A DNA stretch of 35,786 bases from SB21 sp964535295. Lineage in GTDB: Bacteria > CLD3 > SB21. The notes beneath the pieces are model-generated. The model saw nothing but the letters and a program-made list of their open reading frames with translations. It had not been told where the DNA came from and made no database searches. Where the stretch lies: contig CAZHUW010000008.1 in NCBI GenBank assembly GCA_964535295.1, forward strand, positions 1 to 35,786. Reading direction: 5' to 3'. The translations under genes and the position numbers were made by a program. Below, piece after piece: positions 15,559 through 24,312 of this stretch (position 1 is its first letter; every line of letters starts with the position of its first letter).

Positions 15559-16296
15559 ATGAACGCGGATATCTTCGTTATCGCCCTGCTCATGTTCATT
15601 GCAGCCGTTTTATATTCCTCGGTCGGCCACGCAGGCGCCTCCAGTTATCTAGCGATCATGGCGTTATTCAATTTTGCACCGGCCGAAATGAAACCGACGG
15701 CGCTGGCATTGAATATCGTCGTAGCGTGTATCGGAACCTACCGTTTTTACCGTGCCGGTTTTTTTTCGTGGAACCTGTTCTGGCCTTTTGCAGTTACTTC
15801 CGTGCCTTTAGCCTACCTGGGCGGATCGATCAATTTATCCGTAGGTGTGTACAAAACGATCGTAGGGACCGTGCTGTTGTTCGCCGCAGTCCGGTTGATC
15901 CTTTCGACTGTACAAAGAAAACCGGAAGAGATCCGTCAGCCGCCGAGGGGCGTAGCTCTATCGGTTGGCGCGGTACTCGGGTTCATTTCAGGGCTCACCG
16001 GGGTTGGAGGAGGAATTTTCCTGACGCCCCTGCTGCTTCTGATGAAGTGGTCGGAAACAAAAATTGCGGCAGGCGTTTCTGCCACATTTATCCTGGTCAA
16101 TTCGATCTCGGGAATTATCGGAAATCGGCAAAACGCCCATTTGATCTCCGACTCGATCCTTCCGTTTACGATCGCCGTGATTTGCGGCGGGCTGATCGGC
16201 ACATACTTAGGAACTAAGAAATTCGATACGACCACGCTGCGCCGCGTCCTTGCTGTTGTACTTATCGTGGCCGGAACTAAACTGATCTTAACCTGA
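15559..16296 (+). CDS. TSUP-family (TauE/SafE) permease
   Basis: A 245-residue protein with seven to eight hydrophobic segments in two repeats typical of the TSUP family, which exports sulfite, sulfonates or related anions. Diagnostic stretches are SSVGHAGASSYLAIMALF in the first half and the matching GFISGLTGVGGGIFLTPLL in the second half. The start at 15559 is chosen because the promoter lies downstream of the longer ATG start. No strong ribosome binding site is visible. The Cupin_5 gene follows after 16 bases, and the CPBP gene after that, on the same strand. Confidence 0.88.
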   Translation: MNADIFVIALLMFIAAVLYSSVGHAGASSYLAIMALFNFAPAEMKPTALALNIVVACIGTYRFYRAGFFSWNLFWPFAVTSVPLAYLGGSINLSVGVYKTIVGTVLLFAAVRLILSTVQRKPEEIRQPPRGVALSVGAVLGFISGLTGVGGGIFLTPLLLLMKWSETKIAAGVSATFILVNSISGIIGNRQNAHLISDSILPFTIAVICGGLIGTYLGTKKFDTTTLRRVLAVVLIVAGTKLILT

Positions 16297-16312
16297 TGAT
16301 GGAGTTAAAATT

Positions 16313-16771
16313 ATGGCTCTTACTGCCGAGGAGATCATACGCATCCTGAAATTGCAGCCGCATCCGGAAGGCGGGGCTTTCAGGGAAACCTACCGGTCGC
16401 CGGTCCTGGCGCAAACAGACGCTCTTCGTTCTGTCTGCACCGCTATTTATTTTCTCATCCGAAAAGGCAAGGTCACTGCGTGGCAACGTGTGAAGACCGA
16501 TGAGATCTATCATTTTTATTTTGGCGCACCGGTCGAACTTTCACTTATCGATTCGAAAGGAAAATTATCGAAACATATTTTGGGTACGGACGTTAAAAAC
16601 GGCGAGAGACCGCAGATCATCATTCCGGCCAACGACTGGCAATCGGCGCGTTCGCTGGGCGAGTACTCGCTTTTTGGCTGTACCGTTTCACCCGGTTTTG
16701 ATTTCAGCGATTTTGAGTTGATCGAAACGACCAAACTGCAACACATGTATCCGGAACTTGAACTAACCTAA
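16313..16771 (+). CDS. Cupin_5 (DUF985) protein
   Basis: A 152-residue protein of the Cupin_5/DUF985 group: the N-terminal IIRILKLQPHPEGGAFRETYRS motif, TAIYFLIRKGKVTAWQRVKTDEIYHFYFGAPVEL as the first cupin motif (with H and E of the barrel), and GCTVSPGFDFSDFEL near the end. Structures of this family (yeast YML079w type) show a sugar-binding-like cupin barrel but the reaction is unknown. GGAG lies eight bases before the ATG. It sits between the TSUP permease and CPBP protease genes in one unit. Confidence 0.88.
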   Translation: MALTAEEIIRILKLQPHPEGGAFRETYRSPVLAQTDALRSVCTAIYFLIRKGKVTAWQRVKTDEIYHFYFGAPVELSLIDSKGKLSKHILGTDVKNGERPQIIIPANDWQSARSLGEYSLFGCTVSPGFDFSDFELIETTKLQHMYPELELT

Positions 16772-16783
16772 TTAGGAGAGGCC

Positions 16784-17731
16784 ATGACAACACAGCAAAT
16801 TTTTATTAATGAGAAACGTCAGCTTCGCGCCGGCTGGCGTATCGGAACGTACATTATTTCTTTTTTTATTCTCACTATTCCGTTCGCTTTTGTCGCTGAT
16901 TTTACATCTAAAACGTTCAAAGAAATGCCGCTCGTTAAAGATGGCTTTGTAACGGCCGAAGCCGCCTTCATTGCCGGTTTAACTGCATTCTTGTTGTTGA
17001 GATTCCTTGATAAAAGAAGATTTATATCCATGGGCCTTCTTGTAAATAAACGCGCTTTCCAAGAATTGGGGTGGGGCCTTTTGATCGGCTTTGCCATGCT
17101 TACAACCGCGGTCGGCCTCATGTGGGCATTCGGATTCGAAGAGATCAGCCTTTCGCCAAACGATGCAAGTTATCTCCTGTTAGGTTTTCTTGGAAATATT
17201 CTTTTGTATATCGCAGTGGGCTTCAATGAGGAAATATTGTTCCGCGGTTATATTTTTCAGGCGTTCATCGAGGGAACCAATAAGTGGATTCCGCTCATAA
17301 CGCTTTCCGTGCTTTTCGGGTTCGCGCATTTTTTTAATCCGAATTTCACCTGGTTCGGTTTTGCCAATATCGTTCTTGCCGGCGTATTGCTGTCGCTTGC
17401 CTATATTCAAACTAAGTCGCTTTGGCTTCCGATAGGAATTCATATCGCATGGAATTTTACCCAAGGTTATATCTGGGGATTACCTGTGAGCGGAACCACG
17501 GTCGTCATGCCGCTGACGATATCTCAGGAAACGGGACCTGACATGATCACGGGCGGAACGTTCGGCCCGGAAGGCGGCGCGATGTGTACTTTGGTTTGCA
17601 CAGCAGCTTGCGTTTTTGTATGGAAATTCTTTAAACCAAGCGATGAGATGGTGAGGATCGTGGACGAAGCGGTGGCGACGGCTTCATTCAAGCCGGCGGA
17701 ACCGGCGGTTGAAGCGCCTCCGGCGTCATAG
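16784..17731 (+). CDS. CPBP-family intramembrane metalloprotease
   Basis: A 315-residue integral membrane protein of the CPBP (Abi, CAAX-protease-like) family. All catalytic motifs are seen: Glu149-Glu150-xxx-Arg154 (FNEEILFRGY), His182 (FGFAHFF) and His220/Asn224 (GIHIAWNF). About eight hydrophobic segments surround them. The C-terminal 35 residues are Ala/Pro/Glu-rich and probably cytoplasmic. AGGAG lies eight bases before the ATG, and a strong terminator follows the stop. Bacterial members act in bacteriocin immunity or membrane protein processing; the substrate here is unknown. Confidence 0.9.
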   Translation: MTTQQIFINEKRQLRAGWRIGTYIISFFILTIPFAFVADFTSKTFKEMPLVKDGFVTAEAAFIAGLTAFLLLRFLDKRRFISMGLLVNKRAFQELGWGLLIGFAMLTTAVGLMWAFGFEEISLSPNDASYLLLGFLGNILLYIAVGFNEEILFRGYIFQAFIEGTNKWIPLITLSVLFGFAHFFNPNFTWFGFANIVLAGVLLSLAYIQTKSLWLPIGIHIAWNFTQGYIWGLPVSGTTVVMPLTISQETGPDMITGGTFGPEGGAMCTLVCTAACVFVWKFFKPSDEMVRIVDEAVATASFKPAEPAVEAPPAS

Positions 17732-17742
17732 GAAAAGCAAAC

Positions 17743-17781
17743 CAAAAAAAAAAGTCCGATATAAATTCGGACTTTTTTTTT
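17743..17781. terminator. Bidirectional rho-independent terminator
   Basis: AGTCCGA (17753-17759) pairs with TCGGACT (17767-17773) around a 7-base loop, with a run of ten A before and nine T after. It ends the CPBP unit on the plus strand and the thiolase/propeller unit on the minus strand. Confidence 0.9.
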
Positions 17782-19289
17782 CAATTCGACACGAATACGC
17801 TGTAACAATCCGGCTGAAGTTCGATAGTTTTAATGATCGTATTCGTGGCAACCTCGATCACCGTGAGGAGCCCGGGCCCGCCGGTACCTCCGTGATGAGG
17901 AGGTACGGCGCCGTTCTTATTACGATTTGCAATATACACGTACTTTCCGTCTTTACTGAATGCCACGCCGTTGGGTTGAGAAAGGCGGTGTTCACTGCCG
18001 TCACGCGGATCGATCTGTTTGGTGATATCGGCCATCCATGAAAAATCATTGCCGGTCTTTTGTATCACGGTCACGCTGCTGTCATTGGAATTGGCCACAT
18101 AAATAAACTGCCCGTTGGGAGATACGTCCAGCTGAATCGGTTTAGAATTTGTATTGGCGCCCACCAGAACGCTGTCGACGAATGTGAACGTGTGTTGAGA
18201 GGCGGTTGAATTCCTTTGAAATATACGAACCTGGCCCTTGTTACGGCATGTGATAAAGATATAATCCTCATATCCGTTATTTCCGCTCGGGCTCATCCCC
18301 ACATGATAAGGCTCGTACACCGGCGAAGGGCCCACATCGGGCGCTATGTCAAAAAAGCTTATCAAAGTATCCGCGTGCGCATCGATGAAGTAAATTCGAT
18401 CCGAATAGACCGCCGTCACATATAATAATTTTCCGTCCCGTGAAAGATTGATCCCGTGCGGACTGATACCGACGGAGATCGGTTTGATCAGCGTCATGTC
18501 GGAAGTTTGAATAACCGAGATCGTGCCGTTCTGTCCGGTGTTGTTAACCTGGAAATTGGTCGTAACGTAGAGTTTCGAACCGTCATGTGACAATTTGATC
18601 AATGCGACAGGATCGGTCAGGCTTAGTTTATCCAATTGCTCACCCGTGACGGCGTCGTATTTAAAAATATCGCCCGTGGCGATCATGGAAACATAGAAAT
18701 ATTTTCCATCACCGCTCACTTCCACGCCGTGAGGGCTTTCATTCTCCGGACGGTCGCCAACTTCAAATACCCGCATTTCAAGTAAAGCATGCTCATCGAT
18801 CACGGACACCACGTCTTCAACCTGATTCGTCGTGAATATTTTTTTGGAGGAACTTTCGAACGCCACATCGCCGTTGATGTTCGGCGCGCCGTCGTTGATC
18901 CAGGCTGTCAATTCATTCACCTGCGATTGCGTCAACGTATCGCGGAAATAGGGAAAGTCGTTTGGAGGCATTCTTGGTTCGCGCTGGCCGGAAACATGGT
19001 CGATCAGGTGGCTGACTTCGGCGTTGAACGGGATTACAACCGCGCCGTTATGAGATCCCTCAAAGAGTCCTGTCCATGACGACAGATCCAATTCACTAGG
19101 AAGATGCATGCTTTTTGATAACTTGGCGGTATGTTCATCCGGCAAATGACAACCTACGGTCGCGCAGGATTTTAGAAATATCGAATCAATTCCTGCCGGA
19201 AATGGACTAGCTGCATGTTCGTGTTTCTTATCTTCTGAACACGCCGCAAAAAAGATGGTGAAGGCTAATAAAAAGATCGAACTTTTCAT
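17781..19289 (-). CDS. YVTN-type beta-propeller lipoprotein with N-terminal cytochrome c-like domain
   Basis: A 502-residue exported lipoprotein (signal with FFAAC; Cys17 lipidated). Residues about 30-135 look like a short c-type cytochrome domain: CATVGCH (Cys42, Cys47, His48, a CX4CH variant) with a likely distal Met107 in RMPPN. The rest is a propeller of YVTN/surface-layer repeats (GDGKYFYVS, HDGSKLYVTT, RDGKLLYVTA, PNGQFIYVAN, KDGKYVYIAN). Such proteins may be periplasmic or surface electron-transfer or binding proteins; the partner is unknown. A TTG two codons upstream is possible, but I use the ATG. It begins 11 bases after the thiolase stop, so both are co-transcribed. Confidence 0.82.
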   Translation of the reverse strand: MKSSIFLLAFTIFFAACSEDKKHEHAASPFPAGIDSIFLKSCATVGCHLPDEHTAKLSKSMHLPSELDLSSWTGLFEGSHNGAVVIPFNAEVSHLIDHVSGQREPRMPPNDFPYFRDTLTQSQVNELTAWINDGAPNINGDVAFESSSKKIFTTNQVEDVVSVIDEHALLEMRVFEVGDRPENESPHGVEVSGDGKYFYVSMIATGDIFKYDAVTGEQLDKLSLTDPVALIKLSHDGSKLYVTTNFQVNNTGQNGTISVIQTSDMTLIKPISVGISPHGINLSRDGKLLYVTAVYSDRIYFIDAHADTLISFFDIAPDVGPSPVYEPYHVGMSPSGNNGYEDYIFITCRNKGQVRIFQRNSTASQHTFTFVDSVLVGANTNSKPIQLDVSPNGQFIYVANSNDSSVTVIQKTGNDFSWMADITKQIDPRDGSEHRLSQPNGVAFSKDGKYVYIANRNKNGAVPPHHGGTGGPGLLTVIEVATNTIIKTIELQPDCYSVFVSN

Positions 19290-19300
19290 ACGCAACTATT

Positions 19301-20491
19301 TTAAATTGCCTCAACAATCACTGCTGCACCTTGTCCCCCGCCGATGCAAGCGGAAGCGAGACCGTATTTTTTCTTACGGCGGCGCAGTTCGTACAACGTG
19401 GTCAGGGTCAAACGCGTTCCTGAAGCCGCCAACGGATGGCCTAAGGCGATCGCGCCGCCGTTGACATTGGTCAATTCGCGATTCAAGCCCAGCTCCTTCT
19501 CAACAGCCAGATACTGCGGCGCAAAAGCTTCGTTGACCTCGACAATATCCATCTGCGGAACCGACATCCCAATATTCTGCAGCGCTTTACGTGCGGCGGG
19601 AACCGGCCCGATGCCCATGATGCGGGGTTCTACTCCGGCGATACCCCAGGTCAATAAACGGCCGATAGGTTTCCAGCCTTTCGCTTTGGCTGTTTCCATC
19701 GTGGTAACGATCACTGCCGCGCCCCCGTCACAAATTCCGCTGGCATTGCCGGCCGTGATCGTGCCGTCTTTTTTAAAATAAGGCGCCAGGGTGCTCAATT
19801 GCTCCATCGTCGTTTCCGGGCGCGGATGTTCATCCGTATCGAATAATTTAACGCCTTTCCGGCTTTTGATCTCAACCGGAGCGATCTCCTCTTTCAGTCG
19901 ACCCCCCAGTATCGCGTCCTTGGCGCGCATCTGGCTGAGGTAGGCATACAAATCACAATCTGTGCGCGAAATTTTGAGATCGTCCGCAAGATTTTCAGCA
20001 GTCTGCGCCATTGAGAAACCGCAATGCGGATCGGTCAACGCTTCCCACAGGGAATCTTCGAACTTCATCGGCTGGCCCAAATTAACGCCAAATCGCGTAC
20101 CGCGCACTACGAACGGGGCCTGGCTCATACTCTCACTCCCTCCGGCGAGAACGACTTCCGACTCGCCAATCAGTATCTGACGTGCGCCTTCGATAATCGC
20201 CTCAAAGCCTGAACCGCACAAACGATTCAGTGTGAGCGCGGGCGTCGTCACAGGCAATCCCGCTTTGAGCGCCACGTGACGGGCAAGATAAATCGCGTCC
20301 GCGCTGGTCTGTTCCGCATTGCCGAAGACCACATGGTCGATCTCTTCCGGCTTGACGCCCGATCGTTTGATAGCTTCCTGAGCGGCAATAACGCCTAGCT
20401 GCGTCGCCGAAAAATCTTTTAAAGTGCCTCCGATTTTCCCGAACGCCGTGCGCGCGCCGTTCACAATAACAATGTCTTTGTTCAGTTTCAT
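19301..20491 (-). CDS. Acetyl-CoA C-acyltransferase (thiolase)
   Basis: A 396-residue type II thiolase. Catalytic residues are all present: Cys92 (NRLCGSG), His352 (GHPLAASG) and Cys382 (CIGGGQG), with NEAF before the His. It either cleaves 3-ketoacyl-CoA in beta-oxidation or condenses two acetyl-CoA; length and sequence fit the biosynthetic acetyl-CoA acetyltransferase group slightly better. GGAGG lies about six bases before the ATG. A large imperfect palindrome lies 45-80 bases upstream and could be an operator. The propeller lipoprotein follows in the same unit. Confidence 0.93.
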   Translation of the reverse strand: MKLNKDIVIVNGARTAFGKIGGTLKDFSATQLGVIAAQEAIKRSGVKPEEIDHVVFGNAEQTSADAIYLARHVALKAGLPVTTPALTLNRLCGSGFEAIIEGARQILIGESEVVLAGGSESMSQAPFVVRGTRFGVNLGQPMKFEDSLWEALTDPHCGFSMAQTAENLADDLKISRTDCDLYAYLSQMRAKDAILGGRLKEEIAPVEIKSRKGVKLFDTDEHPRPETTMEQLSTLAPYFKKDGTITAGNASGICDGGAAVIVTTMETAKAKGWKPIGRLLTWGIAGVEPRIMGIGPVPAARKALQNIGMSVPQMDIVEVNEAFAPQYLAVEKELGLNRELTNVNGGAIALGHPLAASGTRLTLTTLYELRRRKKKYGLASACIGGGQGAAVIVEAI

Positions 20492-20534
20492 GATGCCTCC
20501 ATATGTAAATTATTACCGCTTTTTATTTCTGGTC

Positions 20535-20569
20535 GGAAATGAGGTTACTAATATTAGGAACGAATTTCC
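20535..20569. promoter_or_regulatory. Nested palindrome upstream of thiolase, candidate operator
   Basis: An inner 18-bp palindrome GTTACTAATATTAGGAAC (20544-20561; 16 of 18 positions symmetric) is flanked by GGAAAT (20535-20540) and ATTTCC (20564-20569), spaced by 3 and 2 bases. This is the size and symmetry of a dimeric repressor site. No regulator gene is adjacent. Confidence 0.5.
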
Positions 20570-20576
20570 ACATTTT

Positions 20577-20611
20577 AATAAAAAACCCGTACGCTACTAA
20601 GGTACGGGTTT
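20577..20611 (-). terminator. Rho-independent terminator after the 20640-21944 gene
   Basis: On the minus strand AAACCCGTAC and GTACGGGTTT form a perfect 10-bp stem around a 9-base loop, followed by a T-rich stretch (TTTTTTATT when counted with the stem end). Confidence 0.9.
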
Positions 20612-20639
20612 AATAATGACGTCAAAATCAACGCTTAAA

Positions 20640-21944
20640 TCAGTTCTCCGGATTTTGTTCCTCAATCGATTCCACAGGCTCAACCGGTTTCTTGTCCTTT
20701 GCATCCAGAATGGTCACATAATCTCCGATGATGCTTCGGTAATTCTTGCGCATTTCTTTTACGGGAATAAAATTCTGACTGCGTTTTTGAATTTCCTGCT
20801 CCGAATACAGGATGCCTTCGACTTCTTTTTTACGCCGTACGGATTGTTCTAAGACCACTTCCTCTTTTACTCTCGACCTCGGCGATTCGGCCCTCGGCAT
20901 GAGAGGAAATGTCAACCCGCTGAAAATACGCCAGGACGGATAATCTGATTTCGAGATGGTCAGGTCGTCAATACCAAGTAAATCATTGCCGACAGTTTTA
21001 TCCGTTCCTTTGAGAACCTGGAATTCAGCGCCGATATGAACGCCCATCCAGTCAAACCATTGATACTTGGCACCCAATGCCAAATAGGCATAATTCTGCC
21101 GGCTGTATGCCGCCGGAGGAGGTTTTTGCAGGAATAATTGTCCGTAGACATCGCCGGTTATAGACAAATATTTGCCTGAAATATCGATCGGATACGATAC
21201 GCCTAAGCCAAACCGTATACTGGAAGAGTTTGACGTTGCGACGGCTGTGTCGGCAAGAGAATTGGAGAAATCAGTTGGAGCCGTATTTCTTAACGTTTTT
21301 TCATCTAAAAAACCAATATATGCGCCGTTATCCAGATGATTCCAATACTGTATGTTAAGATGCATTGCAAATCCAGATTCGATAAAATCGGGACGAGCAA
21401 AATAGGAGGTGATCAAAGCAACGCCGGCTTCTGTATTACCGCCGGAATAAGGACGCAACGGAGTATTGTAAAACCCGCTCCCCTGGAACCTTCCGGTTAC
21501 CATGAATCCGAGATTGATCTTGTTCTGAGCAAAGGTATAAGGAACCAAACGGAAATTGAGAAAGAGTTCGTCTGGAACGTCCAGTGATTTAAAGATTGTA
21601 ACAATCTTACTGTTAGGGATTGCAGGGGCAAGATTCGTAGTTTGAACAAAGTTTCCACTGAAAATAATATCAAACGTTGGCATGACGCCTACCTGGATTC
21701 CCACCTGCGTTCCAAAATCTTTGACACTTGACGTTCCACCTACGCGCGCGCCGTTTCCTTTGAAAAAATGCGTATTCTGGAAAATATAAAAACTTGGAAA
21801 TGGCAATGTCTTGGCCGAATAAGCGTAGAACGAGCCGTAACGATCAGTTACCGCCGATGAGCTCCCAAGTTGGGCTTTTGCTTCATTTACACCCAGCATC
21901 GTCAACATGAACAAACACGTCAACACCCACGAAGTAGATCGCAT
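20640..21944 (-). CDS. Outer-membrane beta-barrel protein with charged C-terminal tail
   Basis: A 434-residue protein with a signal peptide (MRSTSWVLTCLFMLTMLGVNEAKAQ). Residues about 30-350 alternate in amphipathic strands (FDIIFSGNFVQ, INLGFMVTGRFQG, SIRFGLGVSYPI, YAYLALGAKYQW) and finish with IFSGLTFPL, consistent with a barrel. About 75 charged residues then follow (KEEVVLEQSVRRKKEVEG...), probably helical and periplasmic, ending in a Pro/Glu-rich tail. GGAG lies some ten bases before the ATG. It has its own terminator. I do not recognise a named family. Confidence 0.7.
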   Translation of the reverse strand: MRSTSWVLTCLFMLTMLGVNEAKAQLGSSSAVTDRYGSFYAYSAKTLPFPSFYIFQNTHFFKGNGARVGGTSSVKDFGTQVGIQVGVMPTFDIIFSGNFVQTTNLAPAIPNSKIVTIFKSLDVPDELFLNFRLVPYTFAQNKINLGFMVTGRFQGSGFYNTPLRPYSGGNTEAGVALITSYFARPDFIESGFAMHLNIQYWNHLDNGAYIGFLDEKTLRNTAPTDFSNSLADTAVATSNSSSIRFGLGVSYPIDISGKYLSITGDVYGQLFLQKPPPAAYSRQNYAYLALGAKYQWFDWMGVHIGAEFQVLKGTDKTVGNDLLGIDDLTISKSDYPSWRIFSGLTFPLMPRAESPRSRVKEEVVLEQSVRRKKEVEGILYSEQEIQKRSQNFIPVKEMRKNYRSIIGDYVTILDAKDKKPVEPVESIEEQNPEN

Positions 21945-22099
21945 AATCAGAGCTCCAAAAATAGATGGCTTATGATTTAATTAGAATTCTTTGGAAGTTA
22001 AAGCAATGTCTTTATAAATGCAAGATTTTTTTGACTCGTTTTCTCTGCAAATCCATATTAATCAATTCCAAAATGACTCATCCAATGCTATTTTATATA

Positions 22100-22130
22100 T
22101 TGACTCTTTTTGAACCATTACCTATCTTTG
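22100..22130 (+). promoter_or_regulatory. Promoter of the GNAT-like/SDR/PAP2 unit
   Basis: TTG (22100-22102), 20 bases, TATCTTTG (22123-22130): nearly the same -7 element as the TSUP promoter. The transcript would start near 22137, so translation must start at ATG 22164, not at the ATG at 22110. Confidence 0.7.
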
Positions 22131-22163
22131 GCCGTTTCACAAAACCCTAACAATCAAAGTTCC

Positions 22164-23285
22164 ATGAGCCTGGAAATAAAGCAAATCGGCCCGTCCGGCC
22201 TTAAGGATTTCATTCTATTTGAATGGAAGGTAAACCAAAACGATCCTAATTGGGTTCCGCACCTCCTGATCGAAAGAAAAGAATTCCTCGATCCAAAAAA
22301 AAATCCGTTTTTTGAACACAGTGAAGTTGCGTATTTCATAGCCTATAAGAACGGTGAGGCCGCTGGACGAATTGCGGCTATTGTTAACCGGGGCCACAAT
22401 TCCTTTCATGAGGACAAAGTAGGATTCTTCGGACTATTCGAATGTGTGAATGATCAGGAAGTTGCAGATTCCCTGATCGCGCAGGCAAGAAAATTCGTCG
22501 CCTCCAAGGGCATGACCTCCCTACGCGGGCCCGTTAATCTTTCGACCAACGACGAATGCGGCTTGCTGATCGAAGGATTGAATCAGCCTCCGCAGATCAT
22601 GATGACGTACAATCCGGAATACTACATCACGCTGCTTGAGAAAGCCGGCTTGAAAAAAGCCAAGGACCTTTTAGCTTATTACGTCGATGTGCCGGCCGAA
22701 GTGCCGGAGCGCCTTCGCCGCGGGGTCGAACTCATCATGAAACGCAACGCTTTCACTATTCGCACGGTCAATGTCAAAGATTTCAAGAACGAAGTTCAGC
22801 GCATTAAAAAAATTTATAATGCTGCATGGGAACGTAACTGGGGCTTTGTGCCGATGACCGATAAGGAATTTGATCATCTGGGTGTGCAGATGAAACAGAT
22901 ACTGGATCCTAAATTCCTTTTTATCGCGGAATACCAAGGCGAGCCGATCGGGTTTTCACTGACCATCCCGAATATCAATGAAGCACTGATCAGGATCCGT
23001 GACGGACGGCTATTGCCGTTCGGCCTTCCCAAGCTGCTATGGCATACGCGCAAGGGCCAGCTCAAGTCGGTTCGCGTGATCACGCTGGGTATAACGCCGG
23101 ATCATCGTAATTCCGGCATCGATATTGTTTTTTATTACAAATCGTTCGAAGAAGCGATCAGGCAAAAACTGGAATGGGCGGAAATGTCCTGGATCCTCGA
23201 AGACAATATTCCGATGAACCGCGCGCTGGAACGCATGGGTGCAACGGTATACAAAACGTACCGTTTGTACGAAATGCCGGTATAA
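22164..23285 (+). CDS. GNAT-superfamily acyltransferase-like protein, candidate bacterial ceramide synthase (bCerS) type
   Basis: A 373-residue soluble protein with a double GNAT-like architecture. The N-terminal half has DPNWVPHLLIERKEFLDPKKNPFF, AAGRIAAIVNRGHNSFHE and LRGPVNLSTNDECGLLIEG; the C-terminal half has GFVPMTDKEFDH, a GEPIGFSLTIPN strand, VRVITLGITPDHRNSGID in place of a classical acetyl-CoA loop, and SWILEDNIPMNRALERMGA. Widespread homologues are annotated only as N-acetyltransferases (YghO-like). The Caulobacter ceramide synthase is a GNAT-like protein of similar size that acylates the sphingoid amine. The neighbours here (CerR-like SDR, PAP2_3) make that role plausible, but it is inference. 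The SDR gene follows after 11 bases. Confidence 0.75.
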   Translation: MSLEIKQIGPSGLKDFILFEWKVNQNDPNWVPHLLIERKEFLDPKKNPFFEHSEVAYFIAYKNGEAAGRIAAIVNRGHNSFHEDKVGFFGLFECVNDQEVADSLIAQARKFVASKGMTSLRGPVNLSTNDECGLLIEGLNQPPQIMMTYNPEYYITLLEKAGLKKAKDLLAYYVDVPAEVPERLRRGVELIMKRNAFTIRTVNVKDFKNEVQRIKKIYNAAWERNWGFVPMTDKEFDHLGVQMKQILDPKFLFIAEYQGEPIGFSLTIPNINEALIRIRDGRLLPFGLPKLLWHTRKGQLKSVRVITLGITPDHRNSGIDIVFYYKSFEEAIRQKLEWAEMSWILEDNIPMNRALERMGATVYKTYRLYEMPV

Positions 23286-23296
23286 AGGACGACTCA

Positions 23297-24280
23297 TTGA
23301 AAGCACTCATCACAGGCGCCACCGGTTTTATCGGAAGTCATTTAGCGGAGACCCTTATTGCCAAAGGGTATGCCGTTACTTGCACGGTTCGCAAGACGAG
23401 CGATCTGACCTGGCTCAAAGGCCTGAATGTAAAAATTGTTGAAGGCGACATCACCGACCGTGAATCCCTGATCGAACCCGTCCGAAATGCCGAATATGTT
23501 TTTCATGCAGGCGGCATCACCAAAGCAAAAAATGAGTCCGCATATTACAAGATCAACGCCGACGGTTCGCGGATCTTATACGAGGTATGTCAAGAACATA
23601 AGACGCATATCAAAAAGATCGTTCACGTCAGCAGTTTAGCCGCCGGAGGCCCGGCGCAACCTGGCCGGCCGCGTGTCGAAAGCGATCCGGACGAGCCGCT
23701 TACTTATTACGGCAAGAGTAAACTCGAAGGTGAGAAATACGCCGCACAGTACTCCAGAGAACTCCCTGTCACGATCATCCGTCCGCCCGCCGTTTACGGG
23801 CCGCGCGAAAAGGATATTTTTTTTTACTTTCAATTGATTTCCATGCATCTGCGCCCCGTTCTGGGGTGGAATAAAAAGTATCTCAGCCTGATTTATGTCA
23901 AAGACCTTGTCGATGCGATCATACTTGCGGCGGAATCACCGAAAAGTTCCGGTCAAACGTATTATGTTGATGACGGGAACACTTATTCCTGGCAGGAACT
24001 GAGCGGCCAAATACAAAAGGCATTGGGGACGCATGCCCTGCCGGTCTTCGTTCCGGAATGGCTGATCACCGCAGCGGCTTATGTCAGTGAAGGTTTGGGG
24101 ATTTTTTCGACAGAACCGGCGCTGCTGAACCGCCAGAAGGTCATCGAACTTAAACAGATGTCGTGGGCAACTTCCTCCGATAAAATTCGTAATGAACTTG
24201 GCTTTGCCGCAACATACGATCTGGTTGAAGGATGTGAAGAGACCGTACAATGGTACCGGAAAAACGGCTGGCTAAAATAA
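23297..24280 (+). CDS. NAD(P)-dependent epimerase/dehydratase family protein (extended SDR), CerR-like candidate
   Basis: A 327-residue extended SDR. It shows the Rossmann motif GATGFIG (7-13), an Asp-rich EGDIT stretch, VSSLAAGGPA, and the catalytic Tyr138-xxx-Lys142 (YYGKSK), then RPPAVYGPREKD typical of NAD-dependent epimerases. Translation most likely starts at a TTG (23297) with AAGGA seven bases upstream, 11 bases after the GNAT-like gene. In bacterial ceramide pathways CerR, of this family, reduces a 3-keto sphingolipid intermediate; many other substrates (nucleotide sugars, sterols, terpenoids) are equally possible from sequence alone. Confidence 0.85.
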   Translation: MKALITGATGFIGSHLAETLIAKGYAVTCTVRKTSDLTWLKGLNVKIVEGDITDRESLIEPVRNAEYVFHAGGITKAKNESAYYKINADGSRILYEVCQEHKTHIKKIVHVSSLAAGGPAQPGRPRVESDPDEPLTYYGKSKLEGEKYAAQYSRELPVTIIRPPAVYGPREKDIFFYFQLISMHLRPVLGWNKKYLSLIYVKDLVDAIILAAESPKSSGQTYYVDDGNTYSWQELSGQIQKALGTHALPVFVPEWLITAAAYVSEGLGIFSTEPALLNRQKVIELKQMSWATSSDKIRNELGFAATYDLVEGCEETVQWYRKNGWLK

Positions 24281-24312
24281 TAAGACAAAAACCATTATCA
24301 AAAAAAGTGAAT

